Translations under genes and position numbers: made by a program
NCBI GenBank assembly: GCA_010671965.1
Contig: JAAHIC010000061.1
Span: 1-12,328 of the forward strand
Length of the DNA: 12,328 nt
Source of the DNA: Leptolyngbya sp. SIO4C5
GTDB lineage: Bacteria > Cyanobacteriota > Cyanobacteriia > Phormidesmidales > Phormidesmidaceae
Reading direction: 5' to 3'
Part shown: positions 5,801-12,328 of the stretch, in pieces
How positions within the stretch are numbered: the stretch's first letter is position 1
How the letters are laid out: each line of letters begins with the position of its first letter
The notes under the pieces: generated by a model
Told to the model about the DNA's origin: nothing
What the model saw: only the letters and a program-made list of their open reading frames with translations
Database searches by the model: none

Positions 5801-8213
5801 ACGTCTCCTGCGAGGGGAGAGCGAATATTTGCTCAGCGGTCGCTATGCGCCGGGGGTAACGCCGACGCTGCTAGCTGATATAGAAGTCACCCAGGGCAAA
5901 ATTCAAGATATTTTGGCGGCGCTGCAAATTTCTGACTTTGCTGATTTTCGGCGGGGCTTCCAGGCACCGCTGGGCGCAGAACTTTCGCCCGAACAGGTGC
6001 AAGCTTACCTCGCAACTCAGCCCGCCGGAAGTGCTAACGCTTCTCTCCTGCGCCAGCTTCAGCGCTTTTCTGAGATTCAAGCCCTAGAAGATATTGAAGC
6101 CGCCGAAGCCGCCGCGGCTCCCTTCCCGCCCCTGTCGGAACTGACGGGCTCTTTTACCGGCCAGATACAGCTCGCTAGCTCGTCCCAGACGGGGATAGAC
6201 GTTGAATTTGACCTGACAGGTGATCAATGGCGCTGGGGCAATGACTATGCCATTGACGAAGTGGTAGCCCAAGGGGAGTATGCAGACGGCATTTTGATGC
6301 TGAATCCGGTGAGTCTGCGATCGCTAGAAGAGGATATCTTCCTCAGCCTGGTAGGCGATGTGGCTCTGAGAGACGCAGATGCCGAGCGCCGCACGCTAAA
6401 CCTGACGGCTGAAAATCTGCCTGTTTCCCGGCTGCGCCGCCTGATAGGACGCCTGCCAGTGAGTCTAGATGGCAGACTTGACGCCACCGCTAGCTTAACC
6501 GGCAGTCTACAGGATCCGCAGTTGAGAGGCACCGTTACCTTAGAAGACGGCGAAATTAACGATCGCAGTATTGCCTCGGCTAAGGCCGACTTTATTTACA
6601 ATGAAGCCCGCTTTAACCTGATTAGCCGCGTCGTGGTAGAAGAACCCGATCCGCTAGTGGTGACGGCTAGTTTTCCATACCGTTTCAACTTTATGACGGT
6701 ATACCCTGACAGCGATCGCTTTGAGGCCAGTGCGCAGGTTAGCGACGAAGGACTGGCCCTGCTCAATCTTTTCACCCGGCAGGTAACTTGGGAATCAGGA
6801 GACGGCGAGGTGGAGTTTGATGCCGTTGGCGTGTGGCCTGACTACTCTCCTTTTCCGCTCATTACCAGCATTACGGGGCAGGCTCAGGTGGCAAATGCCA
6901 CGCTCAGCTCTATCCTGCTGCCTGATGAAAACCTGACTAACTTCTCAGCCCTAGCTAGCTTTGAAGGGAATCAAATCGTGGTGCAAAATCTATCAGGCGA
7001 TTTGAGCAACGGGCAGGTGACCGGACAGGGCGTCTTCCCCTTGCTCGTTCCCATCACAACTGACCCTGACATTGAAGATTTTCAGCCCGATGTCCCTGCT
7101 GCTCAGCAGCCCTTGGCGATCGCCCTAGAGCAGCTGGCGATCAACTTCAAGGGGCTTTACAGCGGCAACGTGGAAGGAACAGTCGTGCTGGGTGGCAGCG
7201 CTTTAGCTCCCCTGATTGGCGGCGAGGTGCTGCTCTCTGATGGCCGCGTCTTCTTGCCAGAAAGAGGCGGCGCAGAAAGTGCTAGCACCAGCAGTGTTGA
7301 ATCTCAGGCCGCCGCAATTGTTTCACCGCCTCAGCTCAGTGATTTGGAGCTGATTTTAGGAGATGATATTCAAATTGTGCAGGGCAATCTGCTCAACTTT
7401 ATTGCTGAAGGCACGCTGACGATTGACGGCACCTTCAGTAATTTGCAGCCAGATGGCATTATTTCTCTGCCGCGCGGTCGCGTCAATCTCTATACGACCC
7501 AGTTCCGCGTTGTCGGTGATGACAATACGGCGACGTTCTCTCCCGGTCAAGGGCTAGATCCGGATCTGAATGTAACGCTACAGACCTCGTTGCAGGAGGC
7601 CAACGCTCCCGGATTTACGTTTGCCGATAGCACCCCTTACCCACCCTCTGAGCGCAGCGAACCGCCAACCGAGCTGCTAGGACTCAACCAGGGTTCTATT
7701 CAAACTATTCGGATTCGAGCTGAGGTCACGGGACCAGCTAGTCAGCTCAACAGCAACGTAGCTGACAATATCGTGCTTTCCAGTTCTCCCCCTCGTAGCG
7801 AAGGCGAAATTCTAGCCTTGCTGAGCGGCGGCTTTGTCAGTGCTTTAGAATCGGTCGGTTCTGGCGGTGGCGATGAGTTCCAGGGTCTAGTGACCCTGGC
7901 CGGCAGCGCCTTCTTGATTGCCGTGCAGGATACGATTGGCAGTGCTCTCAGCCTCAGCGAGTTCAGGCTATTTCCAGCTAATAGCTCGTCGGCCCAAGAA
8001 ACCGGGGGCAGTCTTGAATTGGGAGCAGAAGTTGGCTTTAACCTTTCTAACAATCTTTCAGCCTCGCTGCTGAAGATTGTTACTGCGGACGATCCACCCC
8101 AGTTCAATCTGCGCTATCGCATCAGCGATCAGTTTACCCTCAGGGGCACAACCAGCTATGAAGACTTTAACGAACGTTCTGGTCTGCTCTTAGAATTTGA
8201 AAACCGCTGGTAG
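2805..8213 (+). CDS. tamB: Translocation and assembly module TamB-family protein (DUF490; Tic236-like)
   Basis: A 1,802-residue inner-membrane-anchored periplasmic protein of the TamB/AsmA-like family. Such proteins bridge the inner and outer membranes and are implicated in outer-membrane protein assembly and lipid transport; the plastid relative is Tic236. Residues 25-48 form one transmembrane helix (IGLILGAIAVLVV...), preceded by a short polar cytoplasmic N-terminus. The rest is a long run of short beta-strands rich in Gly, Ala, Gln, Asp and Leu, as expected for a beta-helical groove. LPEREEEPFIEVKL near residue 143 is a typical N-terminal element. Residues 563-741 are tandem repeats of exactly 66 residues. 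The C-terminal DUF490 region is clear: GGEVLLSDGRVFLPERGG near 1472, LGDDIQIVQGNLLNFIAEG near 1518, LPRGRVNLYTTQF at 1555-1567, and an aromatic last residue (Trp1802). Length fits cyanobacterial members. No BamA/TamA-type Omp85 gene is adjacent, so the outer-membrane partner is encoded elsewhere. The ATG at 2805 has no strong Shine-Dalgarno sequence, but the membrane helix supports it. Confidence 0.95.
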   Translation: MTNSPQLEPESSGDDSSRGQVWTRIGLILGAIAVLVVTGGALWAWIFIHERLSPRISQILSDLLDRPIELGEVERVTLSSLRFGPSAVPATETDPDEIFAESVVVRFNLLETLLTRDLDLQLELNEVRGYLEQNPARQWTDIELPEREEEPFIEVKLTQVSVADSQLILVPYNELDATDDLISLEDIAGEVEFEAYRLPVEEAEEIAIEPQEINFEVAAKPTVGGQLEVKGSLLRLPEGVETEEFGAGVNTNIAVTAQEVRIADFAPLAFSFVKAPLPLEIQSGLVSGNTEIEVRPDEPLKLSGTAEIVDGGVAVDALPQPITDIDSQLRFSGSEIALEDTTARYGEIEAAAAGIVDLQEGYDLEGSIDRFTLNQVADTLTVELPIEAEGAFTAEVAVTGPLADPNVSGTINSLGSALIDRVSFAELALDFDFDRPTLTINQFRALPTAGGRLVGRGRYRLGETGELFLQAEGQALPADAIGQAYGLPEAVQIGRLAVDAEVAGPLNNLRGAVNWRAPGASYPSRGTIAFAGDRINFNDTVVQVAGGTVSGSGTLVDRQWRANLRGQGIQLGQFTDQLDGIADGQFQLSGSLNDLSLAGIQAEGDAALQLAAGRLNVDAALANGFWDANIRGSGLELSQFASALQGRASGQAQVSGSVTDFSLAAIRGQGDIAVQLASGQLDADVSLANGLWNADVRSGGVGLNQFASALRGDASGRVQLSGSVDNLSLAGIRAQGNVALSQGLASFAGYSAQLRDLAQPLTATLSWDGSQINIAQASGAGLQASGTITPRLSGANAPAIANIDLNLRTDDYPLQALPVNLPQFVALDGRADFQGRLSGTPSNLNLQGDLALSDLVVNELAFDPRLVGEISLTNSNQFNLALLGPEDQIQVDYRLSDRNLNFTVELDEAIALGRTTEDDLLRVEIEDFPLVALNLPPGGIANVGQISGRIDEALLVIDLQEQDFVAEFNVDQPGIGYITADRLTGRVAYENGVAQLTGARLLRGESEYLLSGRYAPGVTPTLLADIEVTQGKIQDILAALQISDFADFRRGFQAPLGAELSPEQVQAYLATQPAGSANASLLRQLQRFSEIQALEDIEAAEAAAAPFPPLSELTGSFTGQIQLASSSQTGIDVEFDLTGDQWRWGNDYAIDEVVAQGEYADGILMLNPVSLRSLEEDIFLSLVGDVALRDADAERRTLNLTAENLPVSRLRRLIGRLPVSLDGRLDATASLTGSLQDPQLRGTVTLEDGEINDRSIASAKADFIYNEARFNLISRVVVEEPDPLVVTASFPYRFNFMTVYPDSDRFEASAQVSDEGLALLNLFTRQVTWESGDGEVEFDAVGVWPDYSPFPLITSITGQAQVANATLSSILLPDENLTNFSALASFEGNQIVVQNLSGDLSNGQVTGQGVFPLLVPITTDPDIEDFQPDVPAAQQPLAIALEQLAINFKGLYSGNVEGTVVLGGSALAPLIGGEVLLSDGRVFLPERGGAESASTSSVESQAAAIVSPPQLSDLELILGDDIQIVQGNLLNFIAEGTLTIDGTFSNLQPDGIISLPRGRVNLYTTQFRVVGDDNTATFSPGQGLDPDLNVTLQTSLQEANAPGFTFADSTPYPPSERSEPPTELLGLNQGSIQTIRIRAEVTGPASQLNSNVADNIVLSSSPPRSEGEILALLSGGFVSALESVGSGGGDEFQGLVTLAGSAFLIAVQDTIGSALSLSEFRLFPANSSSAQETGGSLELGAEVGFNLSNNLSASLLKIVTADDPPQFNLRYRISDQFTLRGTTSYEDFNERSGLLLEFENRW
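4491..5027 (+). repeat. Tandem 198-bp (66-residue) repeats inside the tamB-like gene
   Basis: Three copies begin at 4491, 4689 and 4887 (residues 563, 629 and 695), so the period is exactly 66 codons. Each copy starts with N/D-(L/I/V)-R-x-x-G followed by Q/NQF, then an ASG..Q(L/V)SGS(L/V) block, then LSLAGI or FSLAAI, then QG(D/N). The first two continue through (L)ALANGFW or SLANGLW. The third copy loses similarity after about 47 residues. DNA between copies has diverged, so the duplication is old and under protein-level selection. Confidence 0.85.
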
Positions 8214-8241
8214 CCTCATCTGGCTCAGCTAGCAGGATCCA

Positions 8242-8281
8242 AAGCCTAAAATTGCAGGCTCTGCTGATAGCCTGCTGGCTT
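8242..8281 (-). terminator. Hairpin between converging tamB-like and metallophosphoesterase genes
   Basis: GCAGGCT (8254-8260) pairs with AGCCTGC (8269-8275) around an eight-base loop. An outer AAGCC/GGCTT pair (8242-8246 with 8277-8281) may extend it. On the minus strand the core stem is followed by AATTTTA, a modest T-run, so it most likely ends the metallophosphoesterase transcript. The plus side has no T-run, so termination of the tamB-like transcript is not explained by it. Confidence 0.45.
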
Positions 8282-8328
8282 AAACCTAGAATTTACCCCC
8301 AGCAAGGCTTTATACAAGCCGGGCTGGA

Positions 8329-9264
8329 TTAGCTAGCTGAGAGAGATTTAACCGGGCGAGCATAGAGCACCTCTTCAGAGGCGATCGCAAAATTTTCATC
8401 CATCCACACTAGGGCCGCTTGCACCACTTCGCCTTGGGCAAGCGTGACTAAGGAAAAATTCCGCAAACAGGTCGTTTCCGTTTTAATGATGCGGGGTACG
8501 CTGGCGGCGTTTAAATAGACAGTGCCAGAGCGATCGCGCACTAGGCGCTGGCGCAACCGCTCCTTATTGTGACGCAGGCGGTGATGCATGTGGCCGAAGG
8601 TAACCAGCGGTACCTGCTTGCCCATTTCCTGTGCTGAGGCGATCGCCGCTGCCAGATCCGGATCGCCATAGTCACCACCCACCGGATTCCAGTCTTTGCC
8701 GCAGGGGTCTTCGGGCGCAGCCCCTAGCCCTGCCGGGCCGCAGTGACCCACAAAAATCAGTTGCTCATGTTCGGCCTGCTCTACCTGCGATCGCAGATGG
8801 GCAGTTGAAGCTTCTAAGCTTGCAATGCCGTAGCGCGCTTGATAAAACTGACTGACATGCTTCCACTTAGACCCACCCCAGCTAAAGGGACGACCGCCAA
8901 TCAGGCTGAGATTCAGCTGGGGCAGTTCCAATTTGCCGTACCCAATGTGAGCGGCTCCGAGCAAATCGAGCTGCTGCTGCACCCGATCTTCTAGGGTGCG
9001 ATCGTAGGGACACTTTTTGCGGCCCCATTCCGTGGCGCTATACCAGGCATCATGATTGCCTAAAACAACGGCTTTAGGTAGCTTCAGCGCCGCGATCGCC
9101 CGCACCACTTCCACAGCCTCATTGCCAAAGTCTCCCACCAGCAGCACCAAATCGACACCAAGATGCTGGAGAGCGGCGGCGTCATCGGCTTCCCACTGAT
9201 CGTGAACATCTCCGACAACAGCAATGCGAGTGGCTTTGACGGATGGTGGCTTCAGGCTAGTCAT
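8329..9264 (-). CDS. Metallophosphoesterase, TIGR04168-like family
   Basis: A 311-residue calcineurin-like phosphoesterase of a group found in cyanobacteria and plants (TIGR04168-type); the substrate is not known. The metal-binding motifs are complete and in order, numbered from the ATG at 9264: GDVHDQW (Asp19, His21), GDFGNE (Asp45), GNHDAWY (Asn70, His71), GHCGPAG (His174) and FGHMHH (His225, His227). This implies a dinuclear metal centre and an active hydrolase. YLNAASVPRI near 250-259 is also characteristic, as is the WNPVGGDYGDPDL stretch near 192. There is no signal peptide, so it is probably cytoplasmic. An in-frame TTG at 9306 would add 14 residues (FILDKGNTERTC), but the ATG sits normally just before the first beta-strand. 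The lipoprotein gene ends 76 bp upstream on the same strand, so the two could share a transcript, though no functional link is evident. Confidence 0.9.
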   Translation of the reverse strand: MTSLKPPSVKATRIAVVGDVHDQWEADDAAALQHLGVDLVLLVGDFGNEAVEVVRAIAALKLPKAVVLGNHDAWYSATEWGRKKCPYDRTLEDRVQQQLDLLGAAHIGYGKLELPQLNLSLIGGRPFSWGGSKWKHVSQFYQARYGIASLEASTAHLRSQVEQAEHEQLIFVGHCGPAGLGAAPEDPCGKDWNPVGGDYGDPDLAAAIASAQEMGKQVPLVTFGHMHHRLRHNKERLRQRLVRDRSGTVYLNAASVPRIIKTETTCLRNFSLVTLAQGEVVQAALVWMDENFAIASEEVLYARPVKSLSAS

Positions 9265-9340
9265 GCAAGTTCTTTCAGTATTCCCTTTGTCTAGGATAAA
9301 GGGCAAAGTCCTAACCTAGAGCAAGCGCCCGCTCAAAGCC

Positions 9341-9832
9341 TCAATCTGACTGAATCGGCTGGGCTGTTTCAGGACAGCGAATTTGGGATGCCTCTAAAGT
9401 GGGCACTGCCGGAGGCACTGTAGAAGCCGTGGCAGTTTTGCAAATGCCGTCTAGGGTGTCTCCATCGGCACTGACGACATAGACTGCTGCGGTGTAGCTA
9501 ACTAGCTCAGGCTGCTGGGCCACAGCGATCGCCACTGCTTTTCCAGGATCTGTAAGCATGATTTCATAGCGATACTGATCGGTAGCGGTGGGTAAATTGG
9601 CATCTAGTGTCTCAATATCTGTAGCAAACTTTCCGGTTTCTAGGTAATAAGCTGTTTGAGCTCGGTTGAGGGTACTGAGAATGGCCTGACCCTCTGCCGC
9701 CAGTGCCTGATCAACAGCGCCGTCTGAGACGGCTTCGTCGGCTCCCCCACAGCCAGCCAGCAGCGCCCCAGCTAAAACCCCCGGTAAGAGACAGTATTTG
9801 CGGTTGACTCTCAAGAATTGTCCTATTGCCAT
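9341..9832 (-). CDS. Lipoprotein with type IV pilin-like G/H domain
   Basis: A 163-residue predicted lipoprotein. From the ATG at 9832, residues 1-28 form a type II signal: basic Arg8, Arg11 and Lys12, a hydrophobic core, and the lipobox LLAGC with Cys28 as lipidation site. After a short Ala/Asp/Gly linker, residues 48-160 resemble the pilin-like G/H family of cyanobacteria: AILSTLNRAQTAYYLETGKFAT, a Y-rich strand (DQYRYEI), SYTAAVYVV, then ICKTATASTVPPAVPTL and IRCPE. Cys131 and Cys153 are placed to form the C-terminal disulfide common in that family. The class III prepilin leader and its long N-terminal helix are absent, so this is not a pilus subunit as such; it should be anchored in a membrane facing the periplasm. 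A TTG at 9844 would add four residues. The function of such lipoproteins is not established. Confidence 0.82.
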   Translation of the reverse strand: MAIGQFLRVNRKYCLLPGVLAGALLAGCGGADEAVSDGAVDQALAAEGQAILSTLNRAQTAYYLETGKFATDIETLDANLPTATDQYRYEIMLTDPGKAVAIAVAQQPELVSYTAAVYVVSADGDTLDGICKTATASTVPPAVPTLEASQIRCPETAQPIQSD

Positions 9833-9870
9833 AGTGCCAGTCAATTTACTTGCTAAAACTTACATCTAGG

Positions 9871-9901
9871 GCGACCTCATCCCCAATAATAAAAAGGTCG
9901 C
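9871..9901. promoter_or_regulatory. Inverted repeat in the divergent lipoprotein/HAD-phosphatase spacer
   Basis: GCGACCT (9871-9877) and AGGTCGC (9895-9901) form a perfect 7-bp inverted repeat around a 17-base AT-rich centre containing AATAATAAAA. It sits in the middle of the 91-bp spacer between two divergent starts, 22 bp before the HAD phosphatase ATG. The AT-rich centre could hold a -10 element for the plus-strand gene, which would make the arms an operator, or the arms could form a leader hairpin. I find no strong -35. Confidence 0.35.
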
Positions 9902-9923
9902 TGCTCCTGTTTAGCTGAAGCCG

Positions 9924-10766
9924 ATGTCTACTACTTCCCCCGCGCTGCTGATTTTTACTGATTTAGACGGCACCCTGCTAGAGTCTGAAACCTACAGCTA
10001 CGCAGCGGCCTGCCCTTTGCTAGAACAGCTTAAGACTGAAGCGATTCCGGTAATTCCTGTCACCAGCAAAACCCGCATCGAAGTTGAAACCCTGATTCAG
10101 CAGCTCTCGCTCCAAACTCCCTTCATCACCGAAAACGGCAGCGGCGTTTTCATCCCAGCCGACTATGGCGCTTTTGAGCTGCCGCCGGAGGCTGAACCTG
10201 CGGGCAGCTACCATCTGCTACAGCTCGGCTGCGCCTACGTTATGGCCAGAGCCGGACTGAAGGCAGTAGCCCAATCCATTGGCCGTCCGCTGAAAGGATT
10301 TGGCGATCTCTCCATAGAGCAGATTCAGCAGCTTACCGGACTATCCGCTCAGGACGCCAAAGAAGCCAAGGCCCGCGAGTTTACCGAACCATTTCTGACC
10401 CCCAAAAACGTAGCCACAGCCGATTTAGAAGCCGCCGCGGCTGAGATGGGCTTTCAGGTCGTCGTGGGCGATCGCTTTTCTCACCTCATTGGCAGTGAGG
10501 CGGGCAAAGGGGTGGCAGTACTCAAGCTCAAAGCGCTCTATCAGGCAGCTATGCCGCATCGACCCATCACCACGCTTGGTTTGGGCAACAGTCCCAACGA
10601 CATCGACCTACTAGCAAACGTCGATATTGCCGTTGTCATTCCCGGAGCCGATGGCCCCCATCCACAGCTCAGGGATCGCGGCTGGCAAATCGCTCCGCAG
10701 CCGGGAGCGACAGGCTGGGCGATCGCCGTTGCGGAACTCTACAAAACCTGGCAGCAGCAAGTCTAA
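9924..10766 (+). CDS. HAD-IIB phosphatase, mannosyl-3-phosphoglycerate phosphatase family
   Basis: A 280-residue cytoplasmic HAD-superfamily hydrolase with a type IIB cap. It resembles mannosyl-3-phosphoglycerate phosphatase (MpgP), which removes phosphate from mannosyl- or glucosyl-3-phosphoglycerate to make the compatible solutes mannosylglycerate or glucosylglycerate. Motif I is FTDLDGTLL, with nucleophile Asp13 and acid/base Asp15. Motif II is VTSKTR (Thr47/Ser48), followed by ITENGSGVF (Glu70, Asn71), a hallmark of this family. The lysine of motif III is in [10 protein letters not shown], and motif IV is [13 protein letters not shown] with the metal-binding aspartates. Cap elements such as [19 protein letters not shown] and REFTEPFL also fit the MPGP group. 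Length is normal for the family (about 270). The ATG at 9924 lies eight residues before motif I. The partner synthase (MpgS/GpgS) is not in the window, so the sugar specificity cannot be inferred from context. Confidence 0.88.
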   Translation: MSTTSPALLIFTDLDGTLLESETYSYAAACPLLEQLKTEAIPVIPVTSKTRIEVETLIQQLSLQTPFITENGSGVFIPADYGAFELPPEAEPAGSYHLLQLGCAYVMARAGLKAVAQSIGRPLKGFGDLSIEQIQQLTGLSAQDAKEAKAREFTEPFLTPKNVATADLEAAAAEMGFQVVVGDRFSHLIGSEAGKGVAVLKLKALYQAAMPHRPITTLGLGNSPNDIDLLANVDIAVVIPGADGPHPQLRDRGWQIAPQPGATGWAIAVAELYKTWQQQV

Positions 10767-10824
10767 AGAATACACCAGCCCCATCAGCAGCTTGCTACCA
10801 GTCGCTAGCTCGCCAATTACCCCC

Positions 10825-10853
10825 TATTCATTTTTGGTGAAAACAACTATAAT
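10825..10853 (+). promoter_or_regulatory. Probable sigma-70-type promoter of nadA
   Basis: A perfect TATAAT lies at 10848-10853, 46 bp before the nadA GTG. A weak -35 (TATTCA, 10825-10830) stands 17 bp upstream of it. The hexamer lies after the HAD phosphatase stop, so nadA has its own promoter and need not depend on read-through. Confidence 0.5.
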
Positions 10854-10899
10854 TCTAAATAGTTCAAATCATGGACTTCACAAAAAAGTCGAGTATCTA

Positions 10900-11865
10900 G
10901 TGTTTACTACAGCAACGCCAAAACTGAGTCCTCTCCCCTCATCGACTGACTTATTTGCCGCGATCGAAACGCTGAAAAAAGACCTGAATGCGGTGATTCT
11001 GGCCCATTATTACCAAGAGCCAGATATTCAAGACGTGGCCGACTACATTGGGGATTCTTTGGGGCTATCGCAAAAAGCGGCTAGCACAGATGCCGATGTC
11101 ATCGTGTTTGCTGGGGTTCACTTTATGGCGGAGACTGCCAAAATTCTCAACCCCGATAAGCTGGTTCTTTTACCCGATCTTAATGCGGGCTGTTCTTTAG
11201 CGGATAGCTGTCCGCCCGCTGAATTTGCTCAGTTCAAAGCTGCCCATCCCAACCACTGGGTAGTGTCTTACATCAACTGTACGGCTGAAATCAAAGCGAT
11301 GAGCGACATTATCTGTACCAGCTCTAACGCCGTCAAGATTGTCAATCAGATTCCACCTGAGCGGCCTATCATCTTTGCTCCCGATCGCAATTTAGGTCGT
11401 TATGTCATGGAGCAAACCGGGCGGGAGCTGCTGCTGTGGCAGGGAAGCTGCATTGTACATGAGACATTTTCTGAAAAGAAAATTGTGCAGCTACAGATGG
11501 AGTATCCGGAGGCCGAAGTCGTGGCCCATCCCGAATGCGAGGAGCCTGTGCTGCGGCAGGCGCAGTTTATTGGTTCTACCACCGCCTTACTCAAGTACGT
11601 GCAGCAAAGCGCCAAAGACCAGTTTATTGTCGCCACTGAGCCTGGCATTATTCACCAAATGCAGAAGCAGGTATCCCATAAGCTGTTTATTCCAGCTCCG
11701 CCCCAGACCAACTGTGCCTGCAACGAGTGCCCCCACATGCGGCTTAATACGCTAGAAAAGCTCTACTTGGCAATGAAAAATCGCCAGCCCGAAATTACGC
11801 TGCCCGAAGACATTCGCATCGCTGCTCTCCGGCCCATTCAGCGCATGTTGGAGATGAGTGCCTAG
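10900..11865 (+). CDS. nadA: Quinolinate synthase NadA
   Basis: Condenses iminoaspartate (from NadB) with dihydroxyacetone phosphate to form quinolinate in de novo NAD synthesis; a cytoplasmic 4Fe-4S enzyme. The protein is 321 residues from the GTG at 10900, matching cyanobacterial NadA. Motifs: [25 protein letters not shown] near 33-57, [14 protein letters not shown] near 70-83, GCSLADSC near 97-104, CTSSNAV near 139-145, [11 protein letters not shown] at 180-190, HPEC at 210-213, [11 protein letters not shown] near 244-254 and [18 protein letters not shown] near 271-288. By alignment with E. coli the cluster ligands should be Cys104, Cys184 and Cys277. The frame is open upstream to 10627, overlapping the phosphatase gene, but those residues are not NadA-like. 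The GTG opens the sequence [21 protein letters not shown], typical for cyanobacterial NadA, with a weak GAG-type ribosome site. nadB and nadC are not in the window. Confidence 0.96.
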   Translation: MFTTATPKLSPLPSSTDLFAAIETLKKDLNAVILAHYYQEPDIQDVADYIGDSLGLSQKAASTDADVIVFAGVHFMAETAKILNPDKLVLLPDLNAGCSLADSCPPAEFAQFKAAHPNHWVVSYINCTAEIKAMSDIICTSSNAVKIVNQIPPERPIIFAPDRNLGRYVMEQTGRELLLWQGSCIVHETFSEKKIVQLQMEYPEAEVVAHPECEEPVLRQAQFIGSTTALLKYVQQSAKDQFIVATEPGIIHQMQKQVSHKLFIPAPPQTNCACNECPHMRLNTLEKLYLAMKNRQPEITLPEDIRIAALRPIQRMLEMSA

Positions 11866-11903
11866 CAGCCCTTGTGCTTGACTAGAATCAACGTCAGGGA
11901 CAG

Positions 11904-11920
11904 GCAGCAATGACTGCTGC
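11904..11920. terminator. Small hairpin between converging nadA and hypothetical gene
   Basis: GCAGCA (11904-11909) pairs perfectly with TGCTGC (11915-11920) around a five-base loop, in the 65-bp convergent spacer after nadA. No T-run follows on either strand, so this is only a weak terminator candidate. Confidence 0.25.
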
Positions 11921-11930
11921 TCTAACAGAT

Positions 11931-12299
11931 CTAGCCCTGCAAAAACTGCTTTAGCTCATCTGTCAGCCGATCGACAATGCCTGTCTTGCTATTGAGCGCA
12001 GCTTCCGCTTCGGCTTCTACTTGTTTAACAACGCTAGGGGACAAATCTAGCAAATCTAGTAGGTGCTGATAGGCTCTGGCTTCTTGACTGTTGATGGGCG
12101 TTTCGCCAGGCGATCGCGCGCTAGCACTAATCACCTCATACCCCAATCTCAGCACAAGTTCTCGCTCGGCCTGGGTTTTTAGCTTGGGCGTCAGCTCATC
12201 TAGCGGAATATTTTGGATCAAATAGGCGTGCAGCTCTTCTTGAAGCTGCTGTTGCTGTTGGGGGCTATTTGAGAAGAGGCTGCTGAAGCGGTTGAGCAT
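11931..12299 (-). CDS. Hypothetical small helical protein
   Basis: A protein of 122 residues from the ATG at 12299. I do not recognise the family. It is soluble-looking, without signal peptide, membrane helix or cysteine, and should be almost wholly alpha-helical. It has an N-terminal amphipathic stretch (MLNRFSSLFSN), a run of five glutamines, a helix QEELHAYLIQNIPLDELTPKL, then ERELVLRLGYEVISASAR, a Pro/Asn break, YQHLLDLLDLSPSVVKQVEAEAEAALN, and a C-terminal DRLTDELKQFLQ helix. GAGGTG upstream gives normal ribosome-site spacing to this ATG. A GTG at 12308, preceded by AAGGA, is an alternative that adds three residues. It converges on nadA. The promoter is mostly outside the window. HIP1 (near 12111) and codon use look native, so it is probably a lineage-specific cyanobacterial protein. 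Confidence 0.65.
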   Translation of the reverse strand: MLNRFSSLFSNSPQQQQQLQEELHAYLIQNIPLDELTPKLKTQAERELVLRLGYEVISASARSPGETPINSQEARAYQHLLDLLDLSPSVVKQVEAEAEAALNSKTGIVDRLTDELKQFLQG

Positions 12300-12328
12300 C
12301 AGATCCACCTCATTCCTTTCTAAGTTGC

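Noticed and set aside
7742..8107. 121-codon minus-strand frame antisense to the tamB-like 3' end
   Set aside because: Lies opposite the highly conserved DUF490 region; no domain and no promoter seen.
10627..10899. In-frame upstream extension of nadA
   Set aside because: It overlaps the HAD phosphatase gene, crosses the intergenic TATAAT, and its residues are not NadA-like; NadA homology begins at the GTG at 10900.
11402..11755. 117-codon plus-strand frame within nadA
   Set aside because: Out-of-frame shadow of nadA with Cys/Pro/Ser-rich nonsense composition.
1..12328. Search for a new defence, mobile or biosynthetic system
   Set aside because: No integrase, transposase, toxin-antitoxin pair, nuclease or synthetase cluster is visible; all recognised genes are core or lineage-typical cyanobacterial genes.

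Overview
The window is chromosomal DNA from a cyanobacterium. Three things show this: about two dozen copies of the HIP1 octamer GCGATCGC counted by eye across 12.3 kb; several gene families found mainly in cyanobacteria (DUF1830, DUF3110, a TIGR04168-type metallophosphoesterase, a pilin-like G/H protein); and a very long TamB/Tic236-type protein. NadA and MurQ also read like cyanobacterial versions. The composition suggests a moderately GC-rich Leptolyngbya-like or related lineage, but the genus cannot be fixed from the sequence.

Layout, left to right. The window opens inside a PsiE-family membrane protein gene (+), followed by about 350 bp with no convincing gene but with a terminator-like hairpin. 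A small DUF1830 gene (+) ends in a strong intrinsic terminator and faces murQ (-). Upstream of murQ on the same strand is a DUF3110 gene. A roughly 200 bp divergent spacer separates DUF3110 from the 5.4 kb tamB-like gene (+), which fills 44% of the window. After a convergent spacer come two minus-strand genes: a TIGR04168-type metallophosphoesterase and, upstream of it, a lipoprotein with a pilin-like domain. A 91 bp divergent spacer containing a dyad leads to a HAD phosphatase of the mannosyl-3-phosphoglycerate phosphatase family (+), then nadA (+) with its own TATAAT promoter. A small helical protein of unknown function (-) closes the window.

The genes do not form one pathway. Themes are cell-envelope biogenesis and recycling (TamB, MurQ, the lipoprotein), NAD biosynthesis (NadA), probable compatible-solute metabolism (the HAD phosphatase), and lineage-specific genes of unknown role. 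I see no mobile element, CRISPR array, tRNA, rRNA, phage or defence system. The region looks like ordinary core chromosome. The points most worth a second look are the exact 66-residue repeat in TamB, the pilin-like domain on a lipoprotein anchor, and the dyads in the two divergent promoter regions. Start codons were revised for murQ (GTG at 2091), the metallophosphoesterase (ATG at 9264), the lipoprotein (ATG at 9832), nadA (GTG at 10900) and the terminal hypothetical gene (ATG at 12299).
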